NCBI GenBank assembly: GCA_031404455.1
Contig: JANNHP010000251.1
Span: 1 to 27,777, forward strand
From: JANNHP01 sp031404455
GTDB lineage: Bacteria; Planctomycetota; JAJSAM01; JAJVHW01
DNA: 27,777 nt
Direction of reading: 5' to 3'
Part shown: piece after piece, positions 1 through 7,946 of the stretch
Layout: every line of letters begins with the position of its first letter
Position numbering within the stretch: position 1 is the stretch's first letter
Position numbers and translations under genes: made by a program
Notes under the pieces: generated by a model
The model's input: the letters and a program-made list of their open reading frames with translations, nothing else
The model's database searches: none
Told to the model about the DNA's origin: nothing

Positions 1-1021
1 TGACCCCGAGCACGAGGATCACGCCGAGCGCCCAGTAGTAGCCCCAATCCCAGTGCAGCTCGGGCATGTTGTCGAAGTTCATGCCGTAGATCCCGGCGAT
101 GAGCGAGAGCGGCATGAACACGACCGTGACGCCCGCGAGGATGCGCATCACCTGGTTCATCTTGAGGTCGAGCGTCCCGATGATGAAGGCGCCGATGTCG
201 TTCGAGATGCTCGTGTAGTAGTGCGCGAGCTCGACGATCTGCGACGCGTGGTCGAGCACGTCGCGAAGGTAGGGGCGCGTCGCGTTGTCGAAGAAGCCGT
301 CCTCGTCGCGCACCGCCGTGGCGACGGCGTCGCGCGTGGCGAGCGCGATCCGCTCGAGGATGCGCAGCTCGCGGCGCAGCGCGTGGAGGTCGCCGATGAG
401 CTTCGCGGTCGGGTGCTCCATCGCCGCGTCCTCGATGCGCTCGACCGTGTCCGAGATCCGCTGCATCTCGGGGAAGATCGAGTCCACGCACGCGTCGATC
501 ATGCGGTAGACGAGGTAGTCCGGGCCGCGCTGGCGGAGCTGGCTCTCGGGCTGCGTGAGACGCTTGCGCAGCACGCCGAACGGGTCGCCGGGACGCTCCT
601 GGAACGTCACGATCACGCTGCCGCGCACGAAGATCGAGAGCTGGTCCATGTCGCACGTGCCGGGACGGTCGAACATGCGCATGACGATGAACCGCGCGTC
701 GTCGTAGGTCTCCACCTTCGGACTCTGCGGCGAGTGGAGGATGTCCTCCATCGCGAGCCACGGCACGTCGAAGGTCGCGATCAGCGCCTCGAGGACCTTC
801 TGGTCGCCGAGGCCCGTCACGTCCACCCAGGCGATGAGGCCTTCGCCCGGCAGGTCGGCGAGCGACTCCACCGCGACGGACTTGCGGACCTCGTGGCGCT
901 GGCGGTCGTAGAGGACGACGTCGATGCTCGGCTTCGGCGCGCCCGCCGGCGCGACGATCGTGCCGGGGGCGCGTCCAACGGATTCGACATGTCGCTGCAG
1001 TCCGCGGTCGGCCGGGGTCAT
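1..1021 (-). CDS. corA: CorA-family Mg2+/Co2+ transporter (C-terminus cut by window edge)
   Basis: Reading in from the left edge on the minus strand is an uninterrupted frame of 340 codons starting at ATG 1021, without a stop before the edge. It has the CorA layout: an N-terminal soluble alpha/beta domain, a long helical stalk, and a first membrane helix (about residues 293-311) ending in YGMNF, with the signature G-M-N at 313-315. A short acidic loop (NMPELHWDWGYYW) follows and the second helix begins. CorA proteins form inner-membrane pentamers importing Mg2+ or Co2+, with the GMN loop as selectivity filter. Only the end of helix 2 and the cytoplasmic tail should be missing. There is no Shine-Dalgarno; a TAAGAT box lies 8 nt before the ATG, so the mRNA may be leaderless. 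The gene is divergent from the pilin operon. Family assignment is secure; substrate preference is not visible. Confidence 0.93.
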   Translation of the reverse strand, partial: MTPADRGLQRHVESVGRAPGTIVAPAGAPKPSIDVVLYDRQRHEVRKSVAVESLADLPGEGLIAWVDVTGLGDQKVLEALIATFDVPWLAMEDILHSPQSPKVETYDDARFIVMRMFDRPGTCDMDQLSIFVRGSVIVTFQERPGDPFGVLRKRLTQPESQLRQRGPDYLVYRMIDACVDSIFPEMQRISDTVERIEDAAMEHPTAKLIGDLHALRRELRILERIALATRDAVATAVRDEDGFFDNATRPYLRDVLDHASQIVELAHYYTSISNDIGAFIIGTLDLKMNQVMRILAGVTVVFMPLSLIAGIYGMNFDNMPELHWDWGYYWALGVILVLGV

Positions 1022-1029
1022 CGGCGCGG

Positions 1030-1035
1030 ATCTTA
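1030..1035 (-). promoter_or_regulatory. Putative -10 box (TAAGAT) for leaderless corA
   Basis: TAAGAT on the minus strand ends 8 nt before the corA ATG and no Shine-Dalgarno lies between. No convincing -35 hexamer was found 16-18 nt upstream. The same box-to-start geometry recurs at other SD-less genes in the window. Confidence 0.35.
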
Positions 1036-1208
1036 GCCGGGGAGCCGCGCCGAACCCGTGTTGACTCGTGGGATACGTTGCAGCCCGAGACAGAGCGACG
1101 AGCGCGCGGGATCGGACTCAAGTCCGGTGCCCGGCCCGTCCGATACGGTTGACGATCAGGCGAACGGCTGCGAAGTCCGTTCGGCTCCAACGCACGAGGC
1201 CGAGAGAC

Positions 1209-1658
1209 ATGAGACTGCGAAAGCGCTGCTCGGGCTTCACCCTCGTGGAGCTCGCGATCGTCGTGGTGATCGCGGGGGTCGCGCTCACCGCGACGGCCGG
1301 CGCGGTCACGTCGGGCGCCCGCCTCGCGCGGACGAGCACCGAGACCCGCGCGGCCATGCGGTCGGCGCAGTCGGTGATGGAGCGCATCCGGGCGACGCCC
1401 TTCGCTACCATCTCGACGTTCAACGGCCAGACGTTCACGTTCAACACCCTCGGCGGCGGCGACTCGAGCGGGTCCTGCGCCGTCGCCGTGGCGGCCGAGG
1501 ACACCGGCAGCACGCGCTGGCGCGTCGCTCGCGTCACCGTCACGACGACGTGGCGGGGCGGCAGCGGGGTCTCGACGCAGTCCTTCGTCACGTTCGTCTG
1601 CGACCGCACGGACGGGAGCTCCCTCTCCGGCAGCCAGACCACGGTCCCGGCCAACTGA
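1209..1658 (+). CDS. Prepilin-like protein with N-terminal methylation motif (PilV/GspI-like)
   Basis: The protein has 149 residues. A short basic leader (MRLRKRCSG) precedes FTLVELAIVVVIAGVAL, the classic type IV prepilin site: cleavage after Gly, Phe+1, Glu+5 and a hydrophobic helix. It would be processed by a PilD-type peptidase and held in the inner membrane before assembly into a type IV pilus or type II secretion pseudopilus. The globular part is short and has two cysteines (GSCAV and FVCDR) that could form a disulfide. Start ATG 1209 was chosen because it puts the prepilin motif near the N-terminus; an in-frame earlier start would add about 47 Arg-rich residues. It is first in a four-gene operon and its stop overlaps the next start (ATGA). 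Minor pilin PilV or pseudopilin GspI is the best guess; the exact class is uncertain. Confidence 0.85.
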   Translation: MRLRKRCSGFTLVELAIVVVIAGVALTATAGAVTSGARLARTSTETRAAMRSAQSVMERIRATPFATISTFNGQTFTFNTLGGGDSSGSCAVAVAAEDTGSTRWRVARVTVTTTWRGGSGVSTQSFVTFVCDRTDGSSLSGSQTTVPAN

Positions 1659-2191
1659 TGCGCAACCGATCAGCCCGCGGACTCACGATCCTCCAGACGC
1701 TGATCAGCGCGGCGCTCCTCGTCATGGTCCTCGCCGGCGCCAACGCCATGGTCTCCGCCGGGACCAACGTCGCCCAGTCCACCACCAACCTCGGCAACGC
1801 GTCGAACCGCGCGGACCACACGCTGTCGCAGATCGCCGACGCCCTGCGCCGCGGATCGCTCGCGTCGCTCCGGCTCCTGAACGACGCCGCGTTCCTCAGC
1901 GGGACGTCGGACACGGGCTTCAAGCTCCGCACGGTGCAGAGCTTCACCGGGGCGCCCGTCCTCTCGAGCCTGGTCACCTATCGGCTCGACAGGCCCGGGG
2001 GAGCCGTGTCCGGCTCGCTCACCCGCACGCAGGACGGCATCACGCGCGTGCTCGCGACGGGCGTGACGACGTTCACCGTGTCGCGCACCGGAAACCTCTT
2101 CACCCTCGACATTCGCACGCGCTCGGGCCCCACGGACGACCGCGCACGCACGATCCACGCGGCCGTCCAGGTCGCTGCAAGGAACCCATGA
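1658..2191 (+). CDS. Minor-pilin-like protein (PilW/GspJ-like) lacking Glu+5
   Basis: The protein has 177 residues and starts in the ATGA overlap with the previous gene. A short leader (MRNRSARG) is followed by LTILQTLISAALLVMVLAGA, the position and shape of a prepilin N-terminus. The residue at +5 is Gln rather than the nearly invariant Glu, and +1 is Leu rather than Phe. The rest is a short beta-rich domain (TYRLDRPGG, TRVLATGVTTFTVSRTGN, LFTLDIRTRSG), as seen in PilW/GspJ proteins that follow PilV/GspI in minor-pilin clusters. Overlap with both neighbours implies translational coupling and a shared complex. Assignment rests on motif and gene order, not on sequence similarity that could be checked here. 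Confidence 0.7.
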   Translation: MRNRSARGLTILQTLISAALLVMVLAGANAMVSAGTNVAQSTTNLGNASNRADHTLSQIADALRRGSLASLRLLNDAAFLSGTSDTGFKLRTVQSFTGAPVLSSLVTYRLDRPGGAVSGSLTRTQDGITRVLATGVTTFTVSRTGNLFTLDIRTRSGPTDDRARTIHAAVQVAARNP

Positions 2192-3300
2192 AGCCGAACT
2201 TCCGTGCCGATGAACGGGGCAGCGCGATCGCCGCCCTCATGGTCGCAGTCACGCTCTGCGGCGCGCTCTCGGCCGCGGTGCTGCTCACGAACTCCGGACG
2301 CAGCCGCGAGGCGCTGACGGACCTCGACGGCGAGCGCGCCTTCCAGATGGCCGAAGCCGGAGCCGACTGGGCGGTGGCGCAACTCCGCATCCGGAGCGGG
2401 ATCATCCCGACGACCGGAGTCAGCCGCACGATCAGCGGGATCGGCACGTTCCAGATCCGCTACTCGCAGGGCAACACGAACGGCATCGACGACGACGGCG
2501 ACGGCACGGTCGACAATCCGGCCGAGGCGGGCTACGCGTCGATGCTCTCGACCGGCACTTCGGGCCGTATCCAGCGCACCGTGCAGGTCGTGATGCGCAA
2601 GGCCGTCGAGATCCCGACCTTCACGGCGTCGGTGCAGATCAACGTCGAAGCGCCGGTCCTCGACCTCTCCGGCAACGCGTTCACGATCAGCGGTGCGGAG
2701 CACCGGATCGACGGAACGCTGGACTTGACGAGGCCGGCCAAGTACGGCGTGTCGAGTCCCGCGAGCATCGCCACACTGGCTTCCCAGATCCCCTCGAACC
2801 GCGTGAACCGCGTCACCGGGCTCGGTGCCAACCCCTCGGTCGGCTCCACGCCCGCGATCGACCTCAACCGCCTCGTCGAGCAGGCTTCCGCCGCCGCCGC
2901 GATGCTGATCACGCCGGGCACGCACTCGAACCTCGCCCTCGGCACCCCGACCGTGGGCGGTACGGTCATCGCCTACTGCGACGGCGATCTCCACCTCTCC
3001 GGAAACGGCGCCGGGGCGGGCGTGCTCGTCGTGGACGGCGACCTGCGCATCAGCGGCGGGTTCCAGTGGGTCGGCATCATCCTCGTGCGCGGCCGCGTGA
3101 CGATGGTGGGCGGCGGCGGCGGCAAGCGGCTCATCGGCGCGCTCGCGGCCGGCGAGGAGGCGGAGGCCACCACCGACTCGACGACCGTCGGCATCACCGG
3201 CACCGTGGACATGCACTACTCCACGGACGCGATCACACTCGCCTCCGAGGCCTTCGCGATCATGAGCATCATGTCGTGGCGCGAGGTCGCGAACCCATGA
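2188..3300 (+). CDS. PilX/GspK-like pilus assembly protein
   Basis: The protein has 370 residues and overlaps the upstream stop by 4 nt (ATGA). The N-terminus is MKPNFRADERG, then SAIAALMVAVTLCGALSAAVLL, a prepilin-like leader and hydrophobic helix without Glu at +5. It continues into ALTDLDGERAFQMAEAGADWA, the helix typical of PilX/GspK-type proteins, where 'AF.MAEAGa..A' is common. GspK also lacks Glu+5 and caps the pseudopilus tip, so the missing Glu fits the tip-complex role by analogy. A calcium-loop-like acidic stretch, NGIDDDGDGTVDNPAE, is near residues 95-110. The C-terminal half is Gly/Ser/Thr-rich and beta-rich, with a 'GTVIAYCDGDLHLSGNG' type repeat suggestive of a beta-solenoid. 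It is third in the operon. Confidence 0.72.
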   Translation: MKPNFRADERGSAIAALMVAVTLCGALSAAVLLTNSGRSREALTDLDGERAFQMAEAGADWAVAQLRIRSGIIPTTGVSRTISGIGTFQIRYSQGNTNGIDDDGDGTVDNPAEAGYASMLSTGTSGRIQRTVQVVMRKAVEIPTFTASVQINVEAPVLDLSGNAFTISGAEHRIDGTLDLTRPAKYGVSSPASIATLASQIPSNRVNRVTGLGANPSVGSTPAIDLNRLVEQASAAAAMLITPGTHSNLALGTPTVGGTVIAYCDGDLHLSGNGAGAGVLVVDGDLRISGGFQWVGIILVRGRVTMVGGGGGKRLIGALAAGEEAEATTDSTTVGITGTVDMHYSTDAITLASEAFAIMSIMSWREVANP

Positions 3301-3974
3301 GACTGGCCGCCACCGCAGCCCTCGTGCTCCTCGTCGCCGGAGCGCCCGCCCGCGCCGCGGACGAGACGAAGCCGCAGCAGCCCGCCCGCACCGCGCAGCA
3401 GGTGCTCACGCTTCGCAAGACGATCCTCGACGGACTCGCCGCGCCGAACCCCACCGACCGCGCCGCGGCTGCGGAACTCCTGATCGCGACGTGGCCCGAC
3501 AGCGCCCCGATCCTCGACGAGGCCCTCTCGTCGAAGAGCACGGACCTGCGGCTCGAGGCCGTCGGCCTCCTCTCGCGCGAGGAGCTCGGCGACCAGCGCG
3601 AGCGAATCGTCCCGAAGCTGACGGACGCGAGCGAGACGGTCCGCCGCCAGGCGGTCCGCGTCGCACGCAAGCTGAAGTGGCCGGAGCTCGAAAAGCACCT
3701 GACGCAGATCATCACGAGCGATCCGTCGTGGCCCGTCCGCCAGGAGGCGCTGCGCGGGCTCGAGGACCGTGGCACGACCAAGTGCCTGCGTCTCGTGCTC
3801 TCGGGCTTCATGTCCGAGAAGGTCGCGGACCGGAAGAGCCGCTTCCGCCGCGTGCTCGTCGCGGTGCTCGGCACCGACCACGGCGAGGACGTCGAGGCCT
3901 GGGCCGCGGCAGTCACCGATGCCGTGACGAAGGCGAAGGACGCCCAGGCAGCCGCTTCCGCCGCGAAGAAGTAG
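3297..3974 (+). CDS. Exported HEAT-repeat protein of the pilin operon
   Basis: The protein has 225 residues. ATG 3297 overlaps the stop of the preceding gene (ATGA) and gives a good signal peptide (MRLAATAALVLLVAGAPARA, cut before ADE). The mature part is alpha-helical with HEAT-like repeats, e.g. 'STDLRLEAVGLLSREEL', 'SETVRRQAVRVARKLKWPEL' and 'SWPVRQEALRGLEDRG', followed by a Lys/Ala-rich tail (TKAKDAQAAASAAKK). HEAT solenoids are protein-binding scaffolds; periplasmic location next to minor pilins suggests a role in assembling or anchoring the pilus/secretion complex, which is inference. It is the last gene of the operon and converges on the CHAT gene, with 21 nt between the stops. Confidence 0.72.
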   Translation: MRLAATAALVLLVAGAPARAADETKPQQPARTAQQVLTLRKTILDGLAAPNPTDRAAAAELLIATWPDSAPILDEALSSKSTDLRLEAVGLLSREELGDQRERIVPKLTDASETVRRQAVRVARKLKWPELEKHLTQIITSDPSWPVRQEALRGLEDRGTTKCLRLVLSGFMSEKVADRKSRFRRVLVAVLGTDHGEDVEAWAAAVTDAVTKAKDAQAAASAAKK

Positions 3975-3983
3975 TCCCCGCCC

Positions 3984-3995
3984 CGCGGGCCCGCG
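3984..3995. other. 12-bp perfect palindrome between convergent genes
   Basis: CGCGGGCCCGCG fills most of the 21-nt gap between the convergent HEAT and CHAT genes. It is self-complementary on both strands, but with no loop and no T-run it is a weak candidate for a bidirectional terminator. In DNA this GC-rich a short palindrome may be chance. Confidence 0.2.
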
Positions 3996-6761
3996 CTACG
4001 CCTCGGCGACGAGCCGCCGCGTCCAGAGCGAGAAGCCGGCCCACGCCCACGCGGGAAGGCCAAGGGCGGCGGCCGTGCGCTGCGTCTCGGCCAGAGCCGC
4101 CTCGGCGCAGAGCCCGCGGGCCCGCGCGCCGTGGAATGCCGACATGAACCGCGCGGTGGCCTCGTCGCCGACGCGCCACAGACTCGCCACGAGCTCGGCC
4201 GCGCCCGAGGCGAACACGCCGCGGACGATGCCGTGAAGTTCGTCGCCGGGCCCGACGCGGGCGACTCCGGTCTCGCAGCCCGAGAGCACGACGAGCGCGC
4301 CGGGCAGTCGCAGCGACGCGAAGTCGATCGCGCGCAGCCACCCGTCGGCGAGTCGCACGCCGCCCATCGACGGCGCGTCGGAGCGGAAGCGTCCGTGCGC
4401 CGCGACGTGGACGCAGCGCGGCTCGTGCGCCCGCGCGAGGACGTCGAAGCGGGCATCGTCGCCCGTGAAGAGACGCGCGCCAGGGATCGCCGCGGCCACT
4501 GCGCGAGCCTCGTCGTCCATCGTCGGTGCGAGAGCGTCGGCGGCGGACAGCACGAGCGACGGCCCGTTCGGCTCGCGGACGTCCGCGGAGAGGGCGCCGA
4601 TCGCCGGAGCGAGCGCCACCGCGGCGTGCGCGACGAGCGGCCTGCCAGCGACGGGCAGCGCGGCGAACGGCACGAGGTGCCACGGCCCGTGCGGGACGAC
4701 GACGACGCGCTTCGCGCGCGTCACCGCGCCGGCGACCGGCGCGAGCGAGAGAGCCGAGAGTTCGGCGAGGCACGCGGACGTGTCCGCGGCGAGCCGGGCC
4801 GCGTGCCGCCGCGCGAAGTCGTCTCCGAGCGCGAACTTCCCGATCGTGTACCGCAGGTCCTCGACGAGCCTCGTGACGCGGCCCGCGTCGCCCGCGACGG
4901 GCTCGCAGCGCACGCCGCCGCGGTCCGCGGTGAAGACCATGGCGCCCGCGTCGTCGGCGTAGAGCGAGACGAGAAGCGTCCCCTCGGGCAGGCGCGACGG
5001 AAGCCGTCGCAGGTCCGCGGCGTCGAGCAGCGGCGCGAACGCACTCGCCGCGGCGGCGTCGGCGAGGGCGCGTTCGGCGGCGCGCAGCGCGCGGCGCGGC
5101 GGCGCGGCCGTCGCGGAGCGCAGGAACGCTGGCTGCACCTCGCCGAGGGCGCGCTTCTCGAGGACAGCGCCGCGCGCCCGGAGCTTCGCGACCCGCGCGT
5201 CGCGCGGCGCCGCGGCATCCGCCGCGCCGAGGAGATCGACGAGCGCCCGCGCCCGGAAACGCTCGACGAGCTCGTGGGCGGCCTCGGGCCCGCGCGGCCC
5301 CGCGAGCTCGTGACGCACGGCGCGGGCGAGCCACGTCTCGCGGCCGGTGACGAGCGCCGCGCGCATCGTGTCCTGGCCGAGTCCGGCGCGGACGCGTTCG
5401 AGCGCCGCGATCGAACGGTCGAGGGCCGCGCGCGCCGGGGCGCGGCGGCCGGCGGTGTCCTCTACGAGGAACTGCACCGCCGCCACCGCGAAGTCGAGCC
5501 CGGGGACGCCGAGAGGCGTCGCGACCCGCGCGGCGACCGCGGCGAGGCGGCGCGCGCCCTTCGCGTCGCCCGACTCGTTCGCGCACCACGCGGCGGCGGC
5601 CATGGAGCGCGCCCGTCCCGCCGGACGGTCCCCGCCGAAACCCTTCGCGGCGCGTTCGAGCCGCTTGCGCGCAGCACCGTGGCGGCCGCCCAGAGCCAGC
5701 GCACGGCCGGCGATCTCGTCGCTCGCCGCGGCGGTGCCGTGGAGACCGCGGACCGACGCGCGCGATGCGAGCGATGCGAGACGCCGCGCGGACTGCGCGT
5801 CGCCGAGTGCCAGCGCCGCGCGCGCGGCGAGGTGCGACGCACGCACCCGCTCGACGGGCGGCACGCCGCGCGTGAGCCCGCGCCTCGCCGATTCGACGAG
5901 ACGCGCGGCCTCGGGCACGAGCCCCGCGCGGAGCATCGCCTCGCCGCGATCGAGCCGGGCGAGCGCCGCGTGGGGCGCGTCCCCCGCCGCGCGGAAGCTC
6001 GCCTCGGCCTCGCGCAGCGCCACGTCGGCGTCGCCGAGACGTTCGGTCGCGACGGCGAGGGCACCCGAGTTGTACCGGCAGCGCGCGCCGTCGAACGTCT
6101 GGCCGAGCGACGCGAACGAATGCGAGGCGGCGTCGAAGAGCGGGGCCGCGTCGTCGTAGCGGTCGAGGAGCACGAACGCGTTCGCGAGATCCATCGTCGT
6201 GCGCGCTTCGAGACGGCGATTGCCGGCGGCGGCGAACCCGGTGCGCGCCCTCTCGTAGAGCCGCACGGACTCTCGCACGCGCCCGCCCTCGTGCAGCGCA
6301 AGAGCCTCGTTCAGGTCGGCGAACGCGGCGAGCAGCGCGTCGCCGCGCGACTTCGCCGTGCGCCGGAGGCCGCGGCACAGCGCGCGCGCCGCGGCGAAGC
6401 GGCCGAGCCGCGTCTCGACCGCGGCGAGACCGAGGAGGGCGCCGTCCCTCGCGGCGCCATCGAGGAGCGCGATCGACTCGCGATAGGCGCGGCCGCTCTC
6501 CTCGAACCGCCCGCAGTACGTGAGGTGCGAAGCCGCGAGACGCGCCGCGCGGCCCCGCGCCTCGCGTCCGCCCGACGCCCCGGCGACCCGGGCGAACGCG
6601 GCGACGACGCGGCTCGCGCGCCGCGGCGACGCGCCGAGGTCCGCGGCGATCGTCTGCTCGGCGGCCTTCCAGTCGCCCGCGAGGTCCTTCGCGAGGCCTC
6701 GCAGGACCGCATCGGAGATCCGCTCCTTCGCCGCGCGCCGGACGAGAACGAGGATCTCCAC
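3996..6761 (-). CDS. TPR-CHAT protein (caspase-like protease domain)
   Basis: The protein has 921 residues from GTG 6761, 8 nt after the anti-sigma stop and preceded by GAGG at 6-nt spacing. About residues 1-560 are Ala/Arg-rich helical repeats of TPR type (e.g. 'YCGRFEESGRAYRESIALL', 'DRYDDAAPLFDAASHSF'). The C-terminal third is a CHAT domain (clan CD peptidase), with KRVVVVPHGPWHLVPFAAL, the catalytic histidine in VHVAAHGRF (H789) and the catalytic cysteine in LSGCETG (C829). The typical ending FMSAFHGARARG...WAGFSLW is also present. No signal peptide or membrane segment is seen, so it should be cytosolic. Known TPR-CHAT proteins are sensor-gated proteases, such as Csx29 in type III-E CRISPR and activators of bacterial gasdermins. 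Position directly after an ECF sigma/anti-sigma pair suggests that regulator as its target, which is inference. No gasdermin or CRISPR gene is nearby. Confidence 0.9.
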   Translation of the reverse strand: MEILVLVRRAAKERISDAVLRGLAKDLAGDWKAAEQTIAADLGASPRRASRVVAAFARVAGASGGREARGRAARLAASHLTYCGRFEESGRAYRESIALLDGAARDGALLGLAAVETRLGRFAAARALCRGLRRTAKSRGDALLAAFADLNEALALHEGGRVRESVRLYERARTGFAAAGNRRLEARTTMDLANAFVLLDRYDDAAPLFDAASHSFASLGQTFDGARCRYNSGALAVATERLGDADVALREAEASFRAAGDAPHAALARLDRGEAMLRAGLVPEAARLVESARRGLTRGVPPVERVRASHLAARAALALGDAQSARRLASLASRASVRGLHGTAAASDEIAGRALALGGRHGAARKRLERAAKGFGGDRPAGRARSMAAAAWCANESGDAKGARRLAAVAARVATPLGVPGLDFAVAAVQFLVEDTAGRRAPARAALDRSIAALERVRAGLGQDTMRAALVTGRETWLARAVRHELAGPRGPEAAHELVERFRARALVDLLGAADAAAPRDARVAKLRARGAVLEKRALGEVQPAFLRSATAAPPRRALRAAERALADAAAASAFAPLLDAADLRRLPSRLPEGTLLVSLYADDAGAMVFTADRGGVRCEPVAGDAGRVTRLVEDLRYTIGKFALGDDFARRHAARLAADTSACLAELSALSLAPVAGAVTRAKRVVVVPHGPWHLVPFAALPVAGRPLVAHAAVALAPAIGALSADVREPNGPSLVLSAADALAPTMDDEARAVAAAIPGARLFTGDDARFDVLARAHEPRCVHVAAHGRFRSDAPSMGGVRLADGWLRAIDFASLRLPGALVVLSGCETGVARVGPGDELHGIVRGVFASGAAELVASLWRVGDEATARFMSAFHGARARGLCAEAALAETQRTAAALGLPAWAWAGFSLWTRRLVAEA

Positions 6762-6769
6762 GGCGCGCC

Positions 6770-7405
6770 TCAGCCCGCCCGCTCGACAACGAGCGGCGGC
6801 AGCGCGAACTCGGTCGTCCCGACACGTCCCTCGATGCGCCAGACGCCGGGCGTGAGGTCGCGGAAGGAGAAGCGGCCGTCCTCGGTGAGCCGCTCGCGCA
6901 CGGTGCGCGTGCCGCGTCGCGCGGCGAGCTCGCCGTCGATCTTGCCGCAGGCGCCCTCGTCGAGGGGCAGCACCTGGCCGAGGAGATCGGCGCCGCGCGG
7001 GCCCGTGACGAGGCAGCCGTCGATCTCCCAGTGATCCATCGCCCAGAGCATGCGCCGCTCGTCGCCGGGCGCCGCGCGCAGCGCGAACGCGGGAGCCGCG
7101 CGGCCGTCGACCACGAGACTCGCGACGACGCGCTTCACCGACTCGAACGCAGCGAGGACGCGCGCCGTCGCGTGCAGGCGCGCGGCCGAGCGCCTGAGCG
7201 ACGGCGGAGGCGCCTCGAGCGGACCGGCATGGAGCGCCGCGACCGTGCGACGGAGCGCGGCTTCGCGCGCGGAGCACGCCGCACAGCCCGCAGCGAGGTG
7301 CGCGTCGAGCGTCGCGGCGCGCGCTGCGGCCAGCTTTCCGTCGATCCGGTCGGCGAACCACCGCAGCGGCGGATGGAGCGGTGAACGGTCAGGCCGCTGC
7401 GCCAT
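6770..7405 (-). CDS. Soluble zinc-finger-type anti-sigma factor
   Basis: The protein has 211 residues. ATG 7405 lies inside the 3' end of the sigma gene (17-nt overlap) with AGGAG 7 nt upstream. The N-terminal part contains LDAHLAAGCAACSARE, an H-x4-C-x2-C variant of the zinc-binding anti-sigma (ZAS) motif, within a short helical domain that in this family wraps the cognate ECF sigma. There is no transmembrane helix. The C-terminal half ends in a small beta domain (TEDGRFSFRDLTPGVWRIEG), resembling carboxypeptidase-regulatory-like folds ('G.F.F.dL.pG.y.l'). Being cytosolic, it could not be released by the usual membrane RIP cascade; a cytosolic protease such as the adjacent CHAT protein is a plausible alternative (inference). 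The role as anti-sigma comes from motif plus position. Confidence 0.75.
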   Translation of the reverse strand: MAQRPDRSPLHPPLRWFADRIDGKLAAARAATLDAHLAAGCAACSAREAALRRTVAALHAGPLEAPPPSLRRSAARLHATARVLAAFESVKRVVASLVVDGRAAPAFALRAAPGDERRMLWAMDHWEIDGCLVTGPRGADLLGQVLPLDEGACGKIDGELAARRGTRTVRERLTEDGRFSFRDLTPGVWRIEGRVGTTEFALPPLVVERAG

Positions 7406-7946
7406 CGCCCAGCTCCTTCTCCAGCTTCGCGAGACACCGCGCGCGCGTCGGGCCGATGCTGCCGATCCGCATCCCGAGGCGCTTCGCGACCTCCGTGTAC
7501 GCCGGCGGCGGCTCCTCGTAGTAGAGGGCGCGGAGGAGGTCCGCGCACTTCGCGCCGATGCGCGAGACCGCGGTGGCCACCTTGTGCCTCTCCTCGATCT
7601 CGACGATCGACGCATCCGGGCGGCTCTCGTCCACGTCCTCGCGCGCGACGAGCGGCATCGAGCTGCGCGCGATGCCGTAGCCGCGGCGCATGCGGAGCGT
7701 CTGGTGCCGCGCGATCTGCGTGATCCATCCCGCGAAAGCGGCCGGCTCGCGCAGGCGCGAAAGCTCCTCGACGGCCACGCGCCACGTGTTCTGGAAGACG
7801 TCCGCCTCGTCGTCTCCGTCGAGACGGGCGCGGCGCGCGATCGCCCACACGACCGGACCGAAGCGGTCCACGAGCGCCGACCACGCGGCGCCGTCGCCCG
7901 CCACACATCGGGTGACGAGCGTCGCGTCGTCGGCTTCGGCGTTCAT
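7389..7946 (-). CDS. ECF RNA polymerase sigma factor
   Basis: The protein has 185 residues. Region sigma-2 covers about residues 10-90 (LVTRCVAGDGAAWSALVDRF, then DEADVFQNTWRVAVEELSRL and the promoter-melting helix WITQIARHQTLRMRR). Region sigma-4 is about 120-180 with the helix-turn-helix TEVAKRLGMRIGSIGPTRAR. Length and two-domain layout are typical of ECF (group 4) sigma factors, which redirect RNA polymerase to a small regulon and are held inactive by an anti-sigma. ATG 7946 overlaps the subtilase stop (ATGA), and the 3' end overlaps the anti-sigma gene, so all three should be co-translated. The regulon is unknown; autoregulation of the operon would be usual for the family. Confidence 0.93.
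   Translation of the reverse strand: MNAEADDATLVTRCVAGDGAAWSALVDRFGPVVWAIARRARLDGDDEADVFQNTWRVAVEELSRLREPAAFAGWITQIARHQTLRMRRGYGIARSSMPLVAREDVDESRPDASIVEIEERHKVATAVSRIGAKCADLLRALYYEEPPPAYTEVAKRLGMRIGSIGPTRARCLAKLEKELGDGAAA

Noticed and set aside
53..1036. 327-codon plus-strand frame across the left end
   Set aside because: Antisense to corA; composition is Arg/Val/His/Glu-rich as expected from the complement of GC-rich codons, and the minus frame has a full CorA signature.
1061..1089. TTGACT at 1061 as -35 of the pilin operon
   Set aside because: No TA-containing -10 hexamer lies 16-18 nt downstream.
4131..7034. 967-codon plus-strand frame opposite the CHAT gene
   Set aside because: Extremely Arg/Glu/Ala-rich with no domain; the opposite strand encodes the TPR-CHAT, anti-sigma chain with catalytic motifs.
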